A stretch of 64,000 nucleotides of DNA from a bacterium 1XD8-76 (GTDB lineage: Bacteria > Bacillota > Clostridia > Lachnospirales > Lachnospiraceae). Location: positions 1 to 64,000 of the forward strand of contig RAZE01000011.1 of NCBI GenBank assembly GCA_003611955.1, in the 5' to 3' direction. Made by a program: the position numbers and the translations under genes. The stretch's first letter is position 1, and every line of letters starts with the position of its first letter. The notes under the pieces are model-generated. The model saw only the letters and a list, made by a program, of their open reading frames with translations. It searched no databases and was not told the DNA's origin. This document shows positions 42,667 to 51,014 of the stretch, in pieces.

Positions 42667-43028
42667 ATTTTTTTCTCTTTCCCCGCCCTATTCTTCGTTT
42701 TCGGCTTTGTCAGATCATAACTCTCTGAAATCATTCTGCGGATCTCCTGATCCGGCACCGTACCGTCCAGTATAATGGAGTTCCAGTGCTCCTTGTTCAT
42801 GTGATACCCCGGCACTACGGAAGCAAAGGTTTCCCGCCAGAAATCCCTCCACTCGGGATCACACTTCACATTGATCCAGATACGCCCTTCTCTCTCGTAG
42901 ATCAGGGCAAACGTCTTCTTATTCTTTTTATGCCGCATCACGCACCAGTTGGGATCGTGGAACGGATAATCCTCGTACACATCCTTAAGCGCCGACGCGC
43001 AGGCTATCGCCTCTTTTCGATCTGTCAT
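42651..43028 (-). CDS. MmcQ/YjbR-family protein
   Basis: About 125 residues of the MmcQ/YjbR (CyaY-like fold) family. Typical blocks are YPFHDPNWCVMRHKKNKKTFALIYEREGRIWINVKCDP, VPGYHMNKEHWNSIILDGTVPDQEI and SYDLT. Members are annotated as DNA-binding, but evidence is thin. The ATG at 43028 is preceded by AGAGTGAG; an upstream GTG at 43055 is possible. Its stop overlaps the start of the beta-lactamase-like gene by 16 bp. Confidence 0.85.
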   Translation of the reverse strand: MTDRKEAIACASALKDVYEDYPFHDPNWCVMRHKKNKKTFALIYEREGRIWINVKCDPEWRDFWRETFASVVPGYHMNKEHWNSIILDGTVPDQEIRRMISESYDLTKPKTKNRAGKEKKICMVG

Positions 43029-43156
43029 AGATACACTCACTCTTTTCTGCCTCACTCTCTCAGATAATATTTTTCCATCCCCGCAGGCACCTGCGTCTGC
43101 CCTATCCCCTTAACATCTTCCGTCGGCACATACTCTCTCGTTACACCCCCGGAGTT

Positions 43157-43768
43157 TTACCGAACAGAGACGCACCGCAGCGCATAAACCCTGTTCCCGC
43201 AGTAAGAAAGCTTTGTCAGTCCATCCTTCAACGGGTCCATGCACAGGTACTTCCCATCCTCCGCGCCGACGATCAGCACATAATGTATATTCCCCAGCGC
43301 ATACATCCTGACTCTAGCCACCGGGTAATGCCCCTGAGAGAGACAGGCATCTATGACCTCCCCGGAAACTTCGCCGTAGACATCGACCTGATACTCATCC
43401 AGCCCGGAAAGCGGCTCCCATTGAAGATTCCCCTCCCCATCGTAAATCTTCTCCTGAGAAAGCTTCGCATTTAGTGTCCCGGGCGTCTCCTCTGTTCCGC
43501 TCTCCATGGATGCCGCTGAGGCGATACAGCTCACCAGACAACCGGAAGAGCCCATAGTATATGCCGAATCGCCCAGATAATCCTCTCTCCATCTCTCGTC
43601 ATCCTGCCTGTAGAATACCACCTCCGTATCCGGCAGGATATCTCTGTTTCTCGGAGCTCTCACCTGCACGCCGCCCCTTAACCGAAAGCACACAAAGCCT
43701 GCCCCCGCAAGCAGAAGCAACAACACGATCGTAATATTTCGGCTCTTAATCTTTGAAATGTTCTTCAA
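43157..43768 (-). CDS. C39-like peptidase, membrane-anchored
   Basis: A 203-residue protein with one N-terminal transmembrane helix (about 13-29) and an extracytoplasmic papain-like domain of the C39_2 type. The likely catalytic set is Cys77 in GSSGCLVSC, His162 in NIHYVLIVG and Asp178 in CMDPL. The start is TTG, after GGAGGAGGATTT. Its target is not known; such peptidases are often cell-wall or bacteriocin-related. It is upstream of the MmcQ and beta-lactamase-like genes on the same strand and may share a transcript with them. Confidence 0.8.
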   Translation of the reverse strand: MKNISKIKSRNITIVLLLLLAGAGFVCFRLRGGVQVRAPRNRDILPDTEVVFYRQDDERWREDYLGDSAYTMGSSGCLVSCIASAASMESGTEETPGTLNAKLSQEKIYDGEGNLQWEPLSGLDEYQVDVYGEVSGEVIDACLSQGHYPVARVRMYALGNIHYVLIVGAEDGKYLCMDPLKDGLTKLSYCGNRVYALRCVSVR

Positions 43769-43857
43769 AAATCCTCCTCCTCAATCCTTCTCACTGCAAA
43801 CAGCTCACTTGCATTCCCCCTTGCTGTAATGAGCCGCAAGCATATTACATTTTATCC

Positions 43858-44928
43858 TTAAAAATACTCCGGATTCATAAACAGGGCCGTCAGAGACACC
43901 ACCTCTCCCGCCGCATCCATTCCCCAGTAGCCGCTGTATATTCCATCTCCCATACCGCTCGAAAACAGCACGATCCTTCGGCCGCTTTCCGGCATCTGCC
44001 AGGCGAGGAAACTCCCGCCCGGATTTTGGAACTGGGGATATGCCTCATAGCTTTTCTGAAATAACTCTTTAAAATAGTCTGTATACTTATTCTTTCCGGG
44101 ATTTTCCTGTTGCCATTTTTCCATAAATCCTCTGTACTCCCCGGAAACCTGTGCATCTGCAAAACATGCCAGTCCTGTGTCCACGCCAAAAAATGTAAAG
44201 ACGCCCGCCGAATTCCAATCTTCTCTCTTTTTCCCCTTCGGCATGGCGATCTCATAGGTGACGGCATGCCCGCTGCCGATCAGAAGCCTCGCCGCTGCGA
44301 ACCGGAGCCCAGCGATCCGGGAAAGGCAGACGGAAAGCTCCACCGGATAGGCACCCGCCGGAATATTCTTATCCAGCACCGTCTCATATTGGCTGCCCAG
44401 ATAGGCAAGCGGATCTGCAAGCACTACTTCACCGGTGGGAAAATCCGCCATCCCCGCCCGCAGAACCCGTATTTTTTCGCTCTCCGTAAACAGGGACTCA
44501 AAAAAATCCAAAGAATAGGCTTTCTGATTGAGAAATTTCAGATTTTTCTCAAACGCGATCTGTGCCGGATGCTTTACCGGCTCCCTGATCTCCTCTCCTG
44601 TCCTCGTATCGACAAAATATTTTCCCGTCTTATCGTCGCAAAACTCCAGATCGCTTCCCATCGGCATATAAAATACATTCACCACCGCAGACTCTATATT
44701 CGCCAGCGTGTTAAAATCTACGATTTCCATATTGTGGAAATCATCCACGTACTCCTGCGTGTCTGTGTCGCCAAAAGCCACCCAGCCGTTTCCATGCCCT
44801 TCCTCCTGCCGGAACAGCCATTTTAACCTGGATGTGCCGTTCAAAATGGACTTGCTGACGATAGTCCCGCCGGCACCTTCGATATAGATTTTCATTTCTG
44901 CCGGTTTCTTTTTTTCGAAGATTCCCAT
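43858..44928 (-). CDS. DUF2185-DUF4241 fusion, immunity-like
   Basis: A 356-residue soluble protein with two domains. Residues about 18-95 (GGTIVSKSILNGTSRLKWLFR, GNGWVAFGDTDTQEYVDD) match DUF2185, an Imm33-like immunity domain. Residues about 160-356 (GEVVLADPLAYLGSQYET, GAYPVELSVC, the F-G-V-D-T-G-L motif, ending in SSGMGDGIYSGYWGMD) match DUF4241. Both belong to superfamilies seen in polymorphic-toxin immunity loci. No toxin gene is adjacent, so it may be an orphan. AGGAGGGGTTTTTCT precedes the ATG. Confidence 0.8.
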   Translation of the reverse strand: MGIFEKKKPAEMKIYIEGAGGTIVSKSILNGTSRLKWLFRQEEGHGNGWVAFGDTDTQEYVDDFHNMEIVDFNTLANIESAVVNVFYMPMGSDLEFCDDKTGKYFVDTRTGEEIREPVKHPAQIAFEKNLKFLNQKAYSLDFFESLFTESEKIRVLRAGMADFPTGEVVLADPLAYLGSQYETVLDKNIPAGAYPVELSVCLSRIAGLRFAAARLLIGSGHAVTYEIAMPKGKKREDWNSAGVFTFFGVDTGLACFADAQVSGEYRGFMEKWQQENPGKNKYTDYFKELFQKSYEAYPQFQNPGGSFLAWQMPESGRRIVLFSSGMGDGIYSGYWGMDAAGEVVSLTALFMNPEYF

Positions 44929-44967
44929 AGAAAAACCCCTCCTTACCGCTATATTTAAAATTTTCTT

Positions 44968-45489
44968 CTACAATCTCCTGTAATACCAGACTCCCATTAT
45001 GACTAAATAAAACAGAATATAGGCCCCGGAAGCTCCCAGTATCAGCATATACTTCCTCCTAAGTCCCGCAGTATAACTCTCCGCGCTCTCCCACGGCTCC
45101 ACCGTGATATATGTACCCTTCGACGGTATGCTGAGTACCCGCCGCTGCGCCGTCTCGACGGCATCGATGCTCCGCTGTCCCTGCTCCCTGGAGAATACCT
45201 CTTCAGACCATTGATATCCATCTCCTGCGCTGTCAAAATAGTATAATTTATATATTGTTTTGGTCAGATTCATCCGCCGGCTGCGGCTGCTCGCGCCGGT
45301 ATTTTTTACCGAGACCGGATACACCTCATAAGGCACAAACGTATGGACGCCCCTGTCCTGATATTCCTCGGCGGGAAGCACATCCGAAAAACCGCCGATC
45401 GACAATGCCCCCGAAACTGCCGACAGAATAAAGAGCATCATACCGGCTGTAAAAATAAGCGCTTTTATATTATCTCTGAGCTTTGACAT
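44968..45489 (-). CDS. Two-helix membrane protein, function unknown
   Basis: About 173 residues with a transmembrane helix near the N-terminus (LIFTAGMMLFILSAVSGAL), an extracytoplasmic domain rich in Tyr, Ser and Arg, and a second helix at the C-terminus (YMLILGASGAYILFYLVIMG). The GTYITVEPWESAESYTA block occurs in many Lachnospiraceae membrane proteins without known function. The ATG at 45489 has the best spacing to AGAGGG. It lies 40 bp upstream of the immunity-like fusion gene. Confidence 0.6.
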   Translation of the reverse strand: MSKLRDNIKALIFTAGMMLFILSAVSGALSIGGFSDVLPAEEYQDRGVHTFVPYEVYPVSVKNTGASSRSRRMNLTKTIYKLYYFDSAGDGYQWSEEVFSREQGQRSIDAVETAQRRVLSIPSKGTYITVEPWESAESYTAGLRRKYMLILGASGAYILFYLVIMGVWYYRRL

Positions 45490-45561
45490 CATATCCCTCT
45501 TCAACTTATTCTACTTACAAAATAACAGTCCAGTAAAAAAGCTGAACTGTCGTGAAAAAAC

Positions 45562-46125
45562 TTATGTAGCATGAATGCCATCGCTGTCCGCAATCCGTTT
45601 TACCCCGTTTACGAACATTTGAAAGCTGACGGAAGAATTATCCTCAATACCGATAACCGGTGCAATTTTTCTGGCACCGGAAATTTGCTGATGTCCGGGC
45701 AGTAATCGCTTAAGTTCCGACTTGGGATTCATAATCGCATCAGGAACTCGGTATTTTTTCTTCCTCTTTACGGCGGATAAATCTATGCCATAAGCAGTGC
45801 TCAAAGCATTTATATCTCCAAAATACCATGCTTCCAACTCACGACATGCAATGCGGATCAATACTTCTTTCTCAGAATTTTTACATAATTTTGATAATTT
45901 TTCTTTCAGTTCTCTACAATCATTGCTATCCTGATCTTGCACAACCACAAACTTCACATTTGGCTCGTTCCACCCCTGAAGCTTCGCGGTAAGCGACTTC
46001 TGCAAATCGGATTTCCCCTCATGGGGAATGGTGACAAACTGTACATCCTCAGGCAGAATCCTGGGCAGCAATCCATCCAGGAAGTATTTCATCGACTGCT
46101 CTTCCAGTAAAAATACAAGCTTCAT
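45562..46125 (-). CDS. DUF4276 family protein, TOPRIM-like nuclease partner of the ATPase
   Basis: A 187-residue protein of the DUF4276 type. Its N-terminal strand ends in LLEE (Glu8/Glu9) and a later strand carries VVQDQDSND (Asp64, Asp66), the E...DxD arrangement of TOPRIM metal sites; ACRELEAWYFGD (93-104) is also characteristic. It starts one base after the stop of the AAA ATPase gene and uses GGAGG inside that gene, so the two are translated together. In related two-gene systems (OLD, RloAB-like, PARIS) such a domain is the nuclease effector; that role is inferred here. Confidence 0.8.
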   Translation of the reverse strand: MKLVFLLEEQSMKYFLDGLLPRILPEDVQFVTIPHEGKSDLQKSLTAKLQGWNEPNVKFVVVQDQDSNDCRELKEKLSKLCKNSEKEVLIRIACRELEAWYFGDINALSTAYGIDLSAVKRKKKYRVPDAIMNPKSELKRLLPGHQQISGARKIAPVIGIEDNSSVSFQMFVNGVKRIADSDGIHAT

Positions 46126-46126
46126 C

Positions 46127-47299
46127 CTAAACCTCCATCAGCAGCCCCTGTTTCCACAATGCACCCGGAAGTTCTCCGGCCTCATACAGAGATTTGATCA
46201 ATGTATTATCGGAAGCCTTACATATCGTCGTAAAACCATTATCCTTCCTGAAACAATATATCTCATCCAATTGAACCGCGTTTAAAAAATCAGGAGAATG
46301 TGTGGATACAAACACCTGTCCTCCTTTATCCGCATACACCCGGAATTCTTCGGCCAGTTCCACCAAAAGCTGGGGATATAACTGGTTCTCTGGTTCCTCC
46401 ACGCACAAGAGCGCATGCTGCGTGGGATCATGCAAAAGCACAAGATACGTAAACATCTTGATGGTGCCGTCCGACACATATTTCGAGGAAAAAGGATTCT
46501 TAAATGTGCCATCCTGAAAACGAAGCACGATATAACCATCCTGCGTCTCCTGCGCTTCTACGTATTCAACTCCTGGGACTCTTTGTTTCATTTTTTCTAT
46601 GATATCAGTAAAAATATCTGGATGATTGTCATAAAGAAATTTTGTCACCGAGGACAGATTATCCCCGCTCTTTGTCAAATGCTCACTGTACTCGATTTCC
46701 TGGCGGTCTCTCGCTGCATCAATTCTAAAGTCAGACACATACCAGTCTTCAATTAATTTTCTGAATGTCGCCACCGCCTCAAATTCCTTAAATTGCCCTA
46801 AGCCCTTGATAGCCAGAATATCCGGAGAATCCAGTTTCTGTGGCTCCCTTGTAGCCAAATTTACATCCTCATAGCTGCTCAGTTTTCCTTTCGCGGCAAT
46901 ACCCTCACCCATTGAAAAATCCAATACCTTCCAGGGAGATCCTTTCTGTCCCCTTCTAAAGCGAAGAATTTCCTTTTTTACAACAGCCCTGCCTGTTTCG
47001 TCCAAGCCGATAGAAATCTCGTATGTAATTAACGGCTCGTCATCAGCTGGACGAAATTTAATGACAAATTCGATATCCCCTGTCTGTTCCCGGGATATGA
47101 CCTCCTTATATCCACCTCTTTTCGCCAGAGCAGTCCGTACATTACTGTTCAAACAGTCATGTAGAAAACCAAATATATCAAAAAAGGTAGTCTTTCCTGT
47201 TCCGTTTTTCCCTAAGAATATAGCCAAATTAGGAATATCTCTGATTTCAACATTTCGAAACACCTTATAATTGTGTATTTTCAGTGATTCGATTTTCAT
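46127..47299 (-). CDS. AAA-family ATPase (OLD/RloA-like), predicted defence sensor
   Basis: A 390-residue SMC/ABC-like ATPase. Walker A is GKNGTGKT (30-37), preceded by LKIHNYKVFRNVEI; a signature-like KYVSDGTIKM lies at 274-282; Walker B is LLCVEEPE (297-304); the H-loop is VSTHSPDF (His334). This is the single-domain AAA_21 type, with the TOPRIM part encoded by the next gene. GGGGGAGATAGGAT precedes the ATG. With DUF4276 it forms a likely anti-phage or anti-plasmid module placed directly after spoIVB. Confidence 0.85.
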   Translation of the reverse strand: MKIESLKIHNYKVFRNVEIRDIPNLAIFLGKNGTGKTTFFDIFGFLHDCLNSNVRTALAKRGGYKEVISREQTGDIEFVIKFRPADDEPLITYEISIGLDETGRAVVKKEILRFRRGQKGSPWKVLDFSMGEGIAAKGKLSSYEDVNLATREPQKLDSPDILAIKGLGQFKEFEAVATFRKLIEDWYVSDFRIDAARDRQEIEYSEHLTKSGDNLSSVTKFLYDNHPDIFTDIIEKMKQRVPGVEYVEAQETQDGYIVLRFQDGTFKNPFSSKYVSDGTIKMFTYLVLLHDPTQHALLCVEEPENQLYPQLLVELAEEFRVYADKGGQVFVSTHSPDFLNAVQLDEIYCFRKDNGFTTICKASDNTLIKSLYEAGELPGALWKQGLLMEV

Positions 47300-47401
47300 A
47301 TCCTATCTCCCCCCATATTCATTCGGCAGTTTTTTCTTTCTCTGACGATTTTATTCTCAAATAACAACTTAATAATAACATACTTCTGTATGGCTCTCAA
47401 T

Positions 47402-47456
47402 AAAAAAGAGAGCAAAACTTTCACAGCCGGGCCGGTCAAAGCTCACTCTCTTTTTC
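47402..47456 (-). terminator. Terminator of spoIVB
   Basis: AAAAAGAGAG/CTCTCTTTTT arms enclose a GC-rich inner region (GCCGGGCCGG), with T-runs on both strands, starting 11 bp after the spoIVB stop. It separates spoIVB from the ATPase gene. Confidence 0.75.
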
Positions 47457-47466
47457 TCCCTGGCAC

Positions 47467-48708
47467 TCACCCCTGCAGCATCTCCTCGATAAAGATCCCA
47501 TAGCCTTTCTCCGGTGCGTTCACCAGCACATGAGTCACTGCCCCCACCACTTTTCCGTCCTGTATGATCGGGCTTCCGCTCATCCCCTGGACGATACCGC
47601 CGGTAAGATTTAGCAGCCTCTCATCCGTCACCAAAAGCTCCAACCCCTTGCTGCCGCCGTCGCTGCCCATATGGATCGCAGTGATCTCAATTGTGTACTC
47701 CTGCATCTCATCGTTGACGGAAGAGATCATCGTGGCGGCGCCCAGATGAATATCCTGCTTGAAACCGATTTCCCTTGTCTCGAGATTTATGCCGCTCTCC
47801 GCCATCTTTTCCAGATCAAGTTTTCCAAAAATGCCGTAGGGCGTATTTTTTGTGATCTCTCCGATCACATTGGTGTCATCATATTCGATCATTCCGGTCA
47901 GCTCCCCCGGCACGCCATCCGTTCCCTTTCTCACCGCCACGATCCTCGTGTCATAGAGCGATCCGCGCCCCAGCTCCATCAGTTCTCCCGTGTCAGAATC
48001 CGTGATCCCGTGTCCCAGCGCGCCGAAATTCCCATGTTCGTCCACAAAGGTAAGAGTTCCGACTCCCTGGGCATTGTCCCGGATCCAGATGCCCATCTTA
48101 TATTCGCCGTTCTGATTTTTTACGGGTGTCAGCCGCTCCTCTAAGTATACACCGTCCCGCTCGATGCCCAACACTGCCTCCGCTCCCTGACTCTCCTCGA
48201 TCAGGCTCATAAACTGTTTTTTTCCGGTGACTTCCACACCGTTATAACTTAAGATGTAATCCCCCTCGGCGAGATGATTACGTGCGGGCTCGTGCACGGT
48301 CCCCTCTATGTCGTTAAAACTTCCTACGCCGACCACCATGACACCCTTCGTCTTCAAAAATATCCCCACCGGAAACCCCGCTGCGGACACATTTCGCTCC
48401 CCGATCACCTGAATCTCCACACTCTTTAGCGGGATGACCCCGAGGAGTTTTACATCCATCTGATAAGTAGCTTCCGAAGCTCCCGTCACCACCCTGAGCG
48501 GCCGGTAAAGCCCCGCCTGCATTTTTCCCTGCGTCGTTTCAATACTGGCGCTGGCCGGCAGCTTAAAATTCACCTGCTGCTCCTTTTCCGTTGTCAGTCT
48601 TACCTGGGAAGGCACGCTGCTGTAACACAGATACCAACCGGTAATAAGTACGCCTGCTATGGTAAACGCAAGGATTCCTTTATATAAATTTCCGATCACC
48701 TTTCTCAT
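47467..48708 (-). CDS. spoIVB: SpoIVB signalling serine protease
   Basis: About 413 residues: an N-terminal transmembrane helix, a PDZ domain (roughly 120-200), and the SpoIVB S55 peptidase with His in GALGHGI and Ser in GIVQGMSGSPI. During sporulation it is secreted from the forespore and cleaves SpoIVFA to switch on sigma-K in the mother cell. I choose the ATG at 48708 because the longer frame starts inside the recN terminator; GGAGG lies 11 bp before it. It usually precedes spo0A, but here a terminator and a defence-like pair follow instead. Confidence 0.93.
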   Translation of the reverse strand: MRKVIGNLYKGILAFTIAGVLITGWYLCYSSVPSQVRLTTEKEQQVNFKLPASASIETTQGKMQAGLYRPLRVVTGASEATYQMDVKLLGVIPLKSVEIQVIGERNVSAAGFPVGIFLKTKGVMVVGVGSFNDIEGTVHEPARNHLAEGDYILSYNGVEVTGKKQFMSLIEESQGAEAVLGIERDGVYLEERLTPVKNQNGEYKMGIWIRDNAQGVGTLTFVDEHGNFGALGHGITDSDTGELMELGRGSLYDTRIVAVRKGTDGVPGELTGMIEYDDTNVIGEITKNTPYGIFGKLDLEKMAESGINLETREIGFKQDIHLGAATMISSVNDEMQEYTIEITAIHMGSDGGSKGLELLVTDERLLNLTGGIVQGMSGSPIIQDGKVVGAVTHVLVNAPEKGYGIFIEEMLQG

Positions 48709-48747
48709 CTTTCTCAGTTCCTCCAACGCCTGCAACTTATGCTCACA

Positions 48748-48790
48748 CAAAAGGACACGAACAGTGTTTTCACTGCGGTGTCCTTTTTAG
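48748..48790 (-). terminator. Terminator between recN and spoIVB
   Basis: A stem of AAAAGGACAC/GTGTCCTTTT with an inner CAGTG/CACTG and TTTT loop, flanked by T-runs on both strands. It ends the recN transcript, so spoIVB needs its own promoter. Confidence 0.85.
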
Positions 48791-48831
48791 TATGCGTAGG
48801 TAATCGAAATTCACTACAATCATTTTTTGTT

Positions 48832-50511
48832 TTATATGGAATTTTTTGCCATTTCGATCAGCTCTTTCGCGTTTTGAAGAGCCGCCGGCGAAATTTCCTC
48901 GCCGCCCAGCATTCTCGCCACCTCGGAAATTCTCTCCTCCTTCTCCAAAAGCGAAATCTTCGTCCTCGTCACGCCGTCTTCCACCCTTTTTTCAATATAA
49001 AAATGGCTATCCGCCATCGCTGCGATCTGTGGCAGATGGGTAATACAGATCACCTGCCGCTTTCCGGCGAGCACTCCCAGTTTTTCCGAAACTTTCCATG
49101 CCGTCTTTCCGCTGATCCCGGCGTCGATCTCGTCAAAGATCAATGTCTCCACGGCGTCCTTATCCGCCAGCACAGTCTTTAAACCCAGCATGATGCGGGA
49201 CAGCTCACCGCCGCTGGCCACCATGGAGAGCGGGCGTGGCTTCTCCCCCTCGTTTGTGGAGATCATAAATTCCACATCGTCCCAGCCTGAAGGTCCCCGC
49301 CATTTTCTGTCGCTCTCCACCGACACCCGAAACTCCACATGGGCAAAATTCAAATCCTGCAGCGCCTGCTTTAACTCTTTCTCCAACGCCTTTGCCGCCT
49401 GGGATCGTACCACGGATGCCTTTTCACAGAGCGCTTCGTATTCTTCCTCCAGCGCCCGGATCTGCCTTTTTAACCCCTCCTGCCAGACATCAAAATCGGC
49501 CAGTCTCTGCCGTCCGGCCTCCCGTCTCTCCTGATAGGCCAAAACCTCCTCCAACGTTCTTCCGTATTTATTTTTCAAATGATTCAATACGTCCAGCCGT
49601 TCCTGTGTCCTCGAAAAATCCTCCTCCGAAAATTCCAGCCTCTCCTGATAGTCTGTCAAATCTCTGTTAAAATCATGCAGGAGCTGGTCGATCTCCTCCA
49701 GCTGCCCTGCCAGATCCGAAAGTTCCTCGTCCAATCCCGACACGGATGTCATTTCCCGCAGAGCATGACCGACCAGATCCGCCGCTCCCTGTCCGTCATC
49801 CGCCCCAGTGAGGGCGCAGCTCATCGAAATACCCTCCAGGATCTTCCGGCTGTTGGTCATCTTCCGATAGACCTTCTCCAGTTCCTCATCTTCCCCGGGT
49901 CTGATCTGCGCTGCCTCGATCTCCTGCACCTCAAACTCCGCAAGGGAAAGCTCCCTGAGTCTCTGCTCCTCATCCAGGGCCGCCTCCTCCAGTTCTTTTC
50001 TCAGACCGGAAAGTTTCTGCCAGTTTTCTTTTAACGCGGGAAACAGTTTCGCCAGCTTTTTCCCCGCATACTCGTCCAGTATCTCCTGATGCTTTTTCTT
50101 GTGCAGCAGTGACTGGTGTTCATGCTGTCCGTGCACGTCCAGTAATTGTTCCGCCAGCTGTTTTACCTGTTTTGTTGTCACAGTCTCCCCGTTGATACGA
50201 TAAATACTTCTCGCGGGCTGGATCTTTCTGGAAATCATAATGGAACCGTCCTCCCAGGGCAATTCCAGTTTCTCCATCAGCTCTCTCAGTTTCGGGGAAT
50301 CCTCCTGAAACAGCAGCTCAATGATCGCATGATCCGCTCCCGTCCGGATGCTCTCCTTTCCCGCCCTCTCCCCGAGCGCAAGATTCACGGAGCCGATCAG
50401 AATCGATTTACCGGCGCCTGTCTCGCCGGAAAGAATATTCAGCCCCTCCCCGAATTCCACTTCTTCCGCATCGATCAGCGCAAGATTTTTTACACTTAAA
50501 CTCTCTAACAT
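48832..50511 (-). CDS. recN: DNA repair protein RecN
   Basis: About 559 residues of the SMC-like RecN family, which acts early in double-strand break repair. Walker A GETGAGKSILIGS and the signature/Walker B region VASGGELSRIMLGLKTV...TLIFDEIDAGISG are intact, as is the VICITHLPQIAAMAD end block; the middle is coiled coil. GGAGGCAGAA sets the ATG at 50511. It follows argR by 31 bp, the usual Firmicute order. Confidence 0.95.
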   Translation of the reverse strand: MLESLSVKNLALIDAEEVEFGEGLNILSGETGAGKSILIGSVNLALGERAGKESIRTGADHAIIELLFQEDSPKLRELMEKLELPWEDGSIMISRKIQPARSIYRINGETVTTKQVKQLAEQLLDVHGQHEHQSLLHKKKHQEILDEYAGKKLAKLFPALKENWQKLSGLRKELEEAALDEEQRLRELSLAEFEVQEIEAAQIRPGEDEELEKVYRKMTNSRKILEGISMSCALTGADDGQGAADLVGHALREMTSVSGLDEELSDLAGQLEEIDQLLHDFNRDLTDYQERLEFSEEDFSRTQERLDVLNHLKNKYGRTLEEVLAYQERREAGRQRLADFDVWQEGLKRQIRALEEEYEALCEKASVVRSQAAKALEKELKQALQDLNFAHVEFRVSVESDRKWRGPSGWDDVEFMISTNEGEKPRPLSMVASGGELSRIMLGLKTVLADKDAVETLIFDEIDAGISGKTAWKVSEKLGVLAGKRQVICITHLPQIAAMADSHFYIEKRVEDGVTRTKISLLEKEERISEVARMLGGEEISPAALQNAKELIEMAKNSI

Positions 50512-50542
50512 TTCTGCCTCCATCTCTCTCCGGACAGAAGTT

Positions 50543-50995
50543 TTATTTTTTCAGTACACGATTTATTTTTTCCCTGACCGTCTCCGCATCCTCCATGGAG
50601 CGTATCGCCAGCATGATCGTGTCATCCCCCGCAATCGTGCCCACGATCTCTTTCAGATGCATCGCGTCCAGAGCTGCCGCGACCGCCATCGCCATCCCCG
50701 GAACGGTCTTCACGACCAGAAGGCTTTGAGCCATCCCCATGCTGTTTAACCCTTCCTGCAAAACCCGGACATATTTATCGCTCATCTCTCCGTGCGCTTC
50801 CCGCAGCAGCACATACTTCTGTCTGCCGTCGCCCAAAGGCACTTTGGACAGTTTCAATTCCCGGATATCCCTGGAAACGGTAGCCTGAGTCACCTCATAT
50901 CCATCCCGCCGCAATCTCTCCGCCAGTTCCTCCTGAGTCTCTATATCATAGTTCTCAATCAGTTCCACAACTTTCGCATGACGATTCTTCTTCAT
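50543..50995 (-). CDS. argR: Arginine repressor ArgR
   Basis: About 150 residues. The N-terminal winged helix (IENYDIETQEELAERLRRDGYEVTQATVSRDIRELKL) and the C-terminal arginine-binding/hexamerisation block (GTIAGDDTIMLAIRS) are intact. It represses arginine synthesis and activates catabolism. AAGGGAAGG nine bases before the ATG at 50995 fixes the start. It overlaps none of its neighbours but is cotranscribed with nadK and recN. Confidence 0.94.
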   Translation of the reverse strand: MKKNRHAKVVELIENYDIETQEELAERLRRDGYEVTQATVSRDIRELKLSKVPLGDGRQKYVLLREAHGEMSDKYVRVLQEGLNSMGMAQSLLVVKTVPGMAMAVAAALDAMHLKEIVGTIAGDDTIMLAIRSMEDAETVREKINRVLKK

Positions 50996-51014
50996 TTCCC
51001 GATACCTTCCCTTT

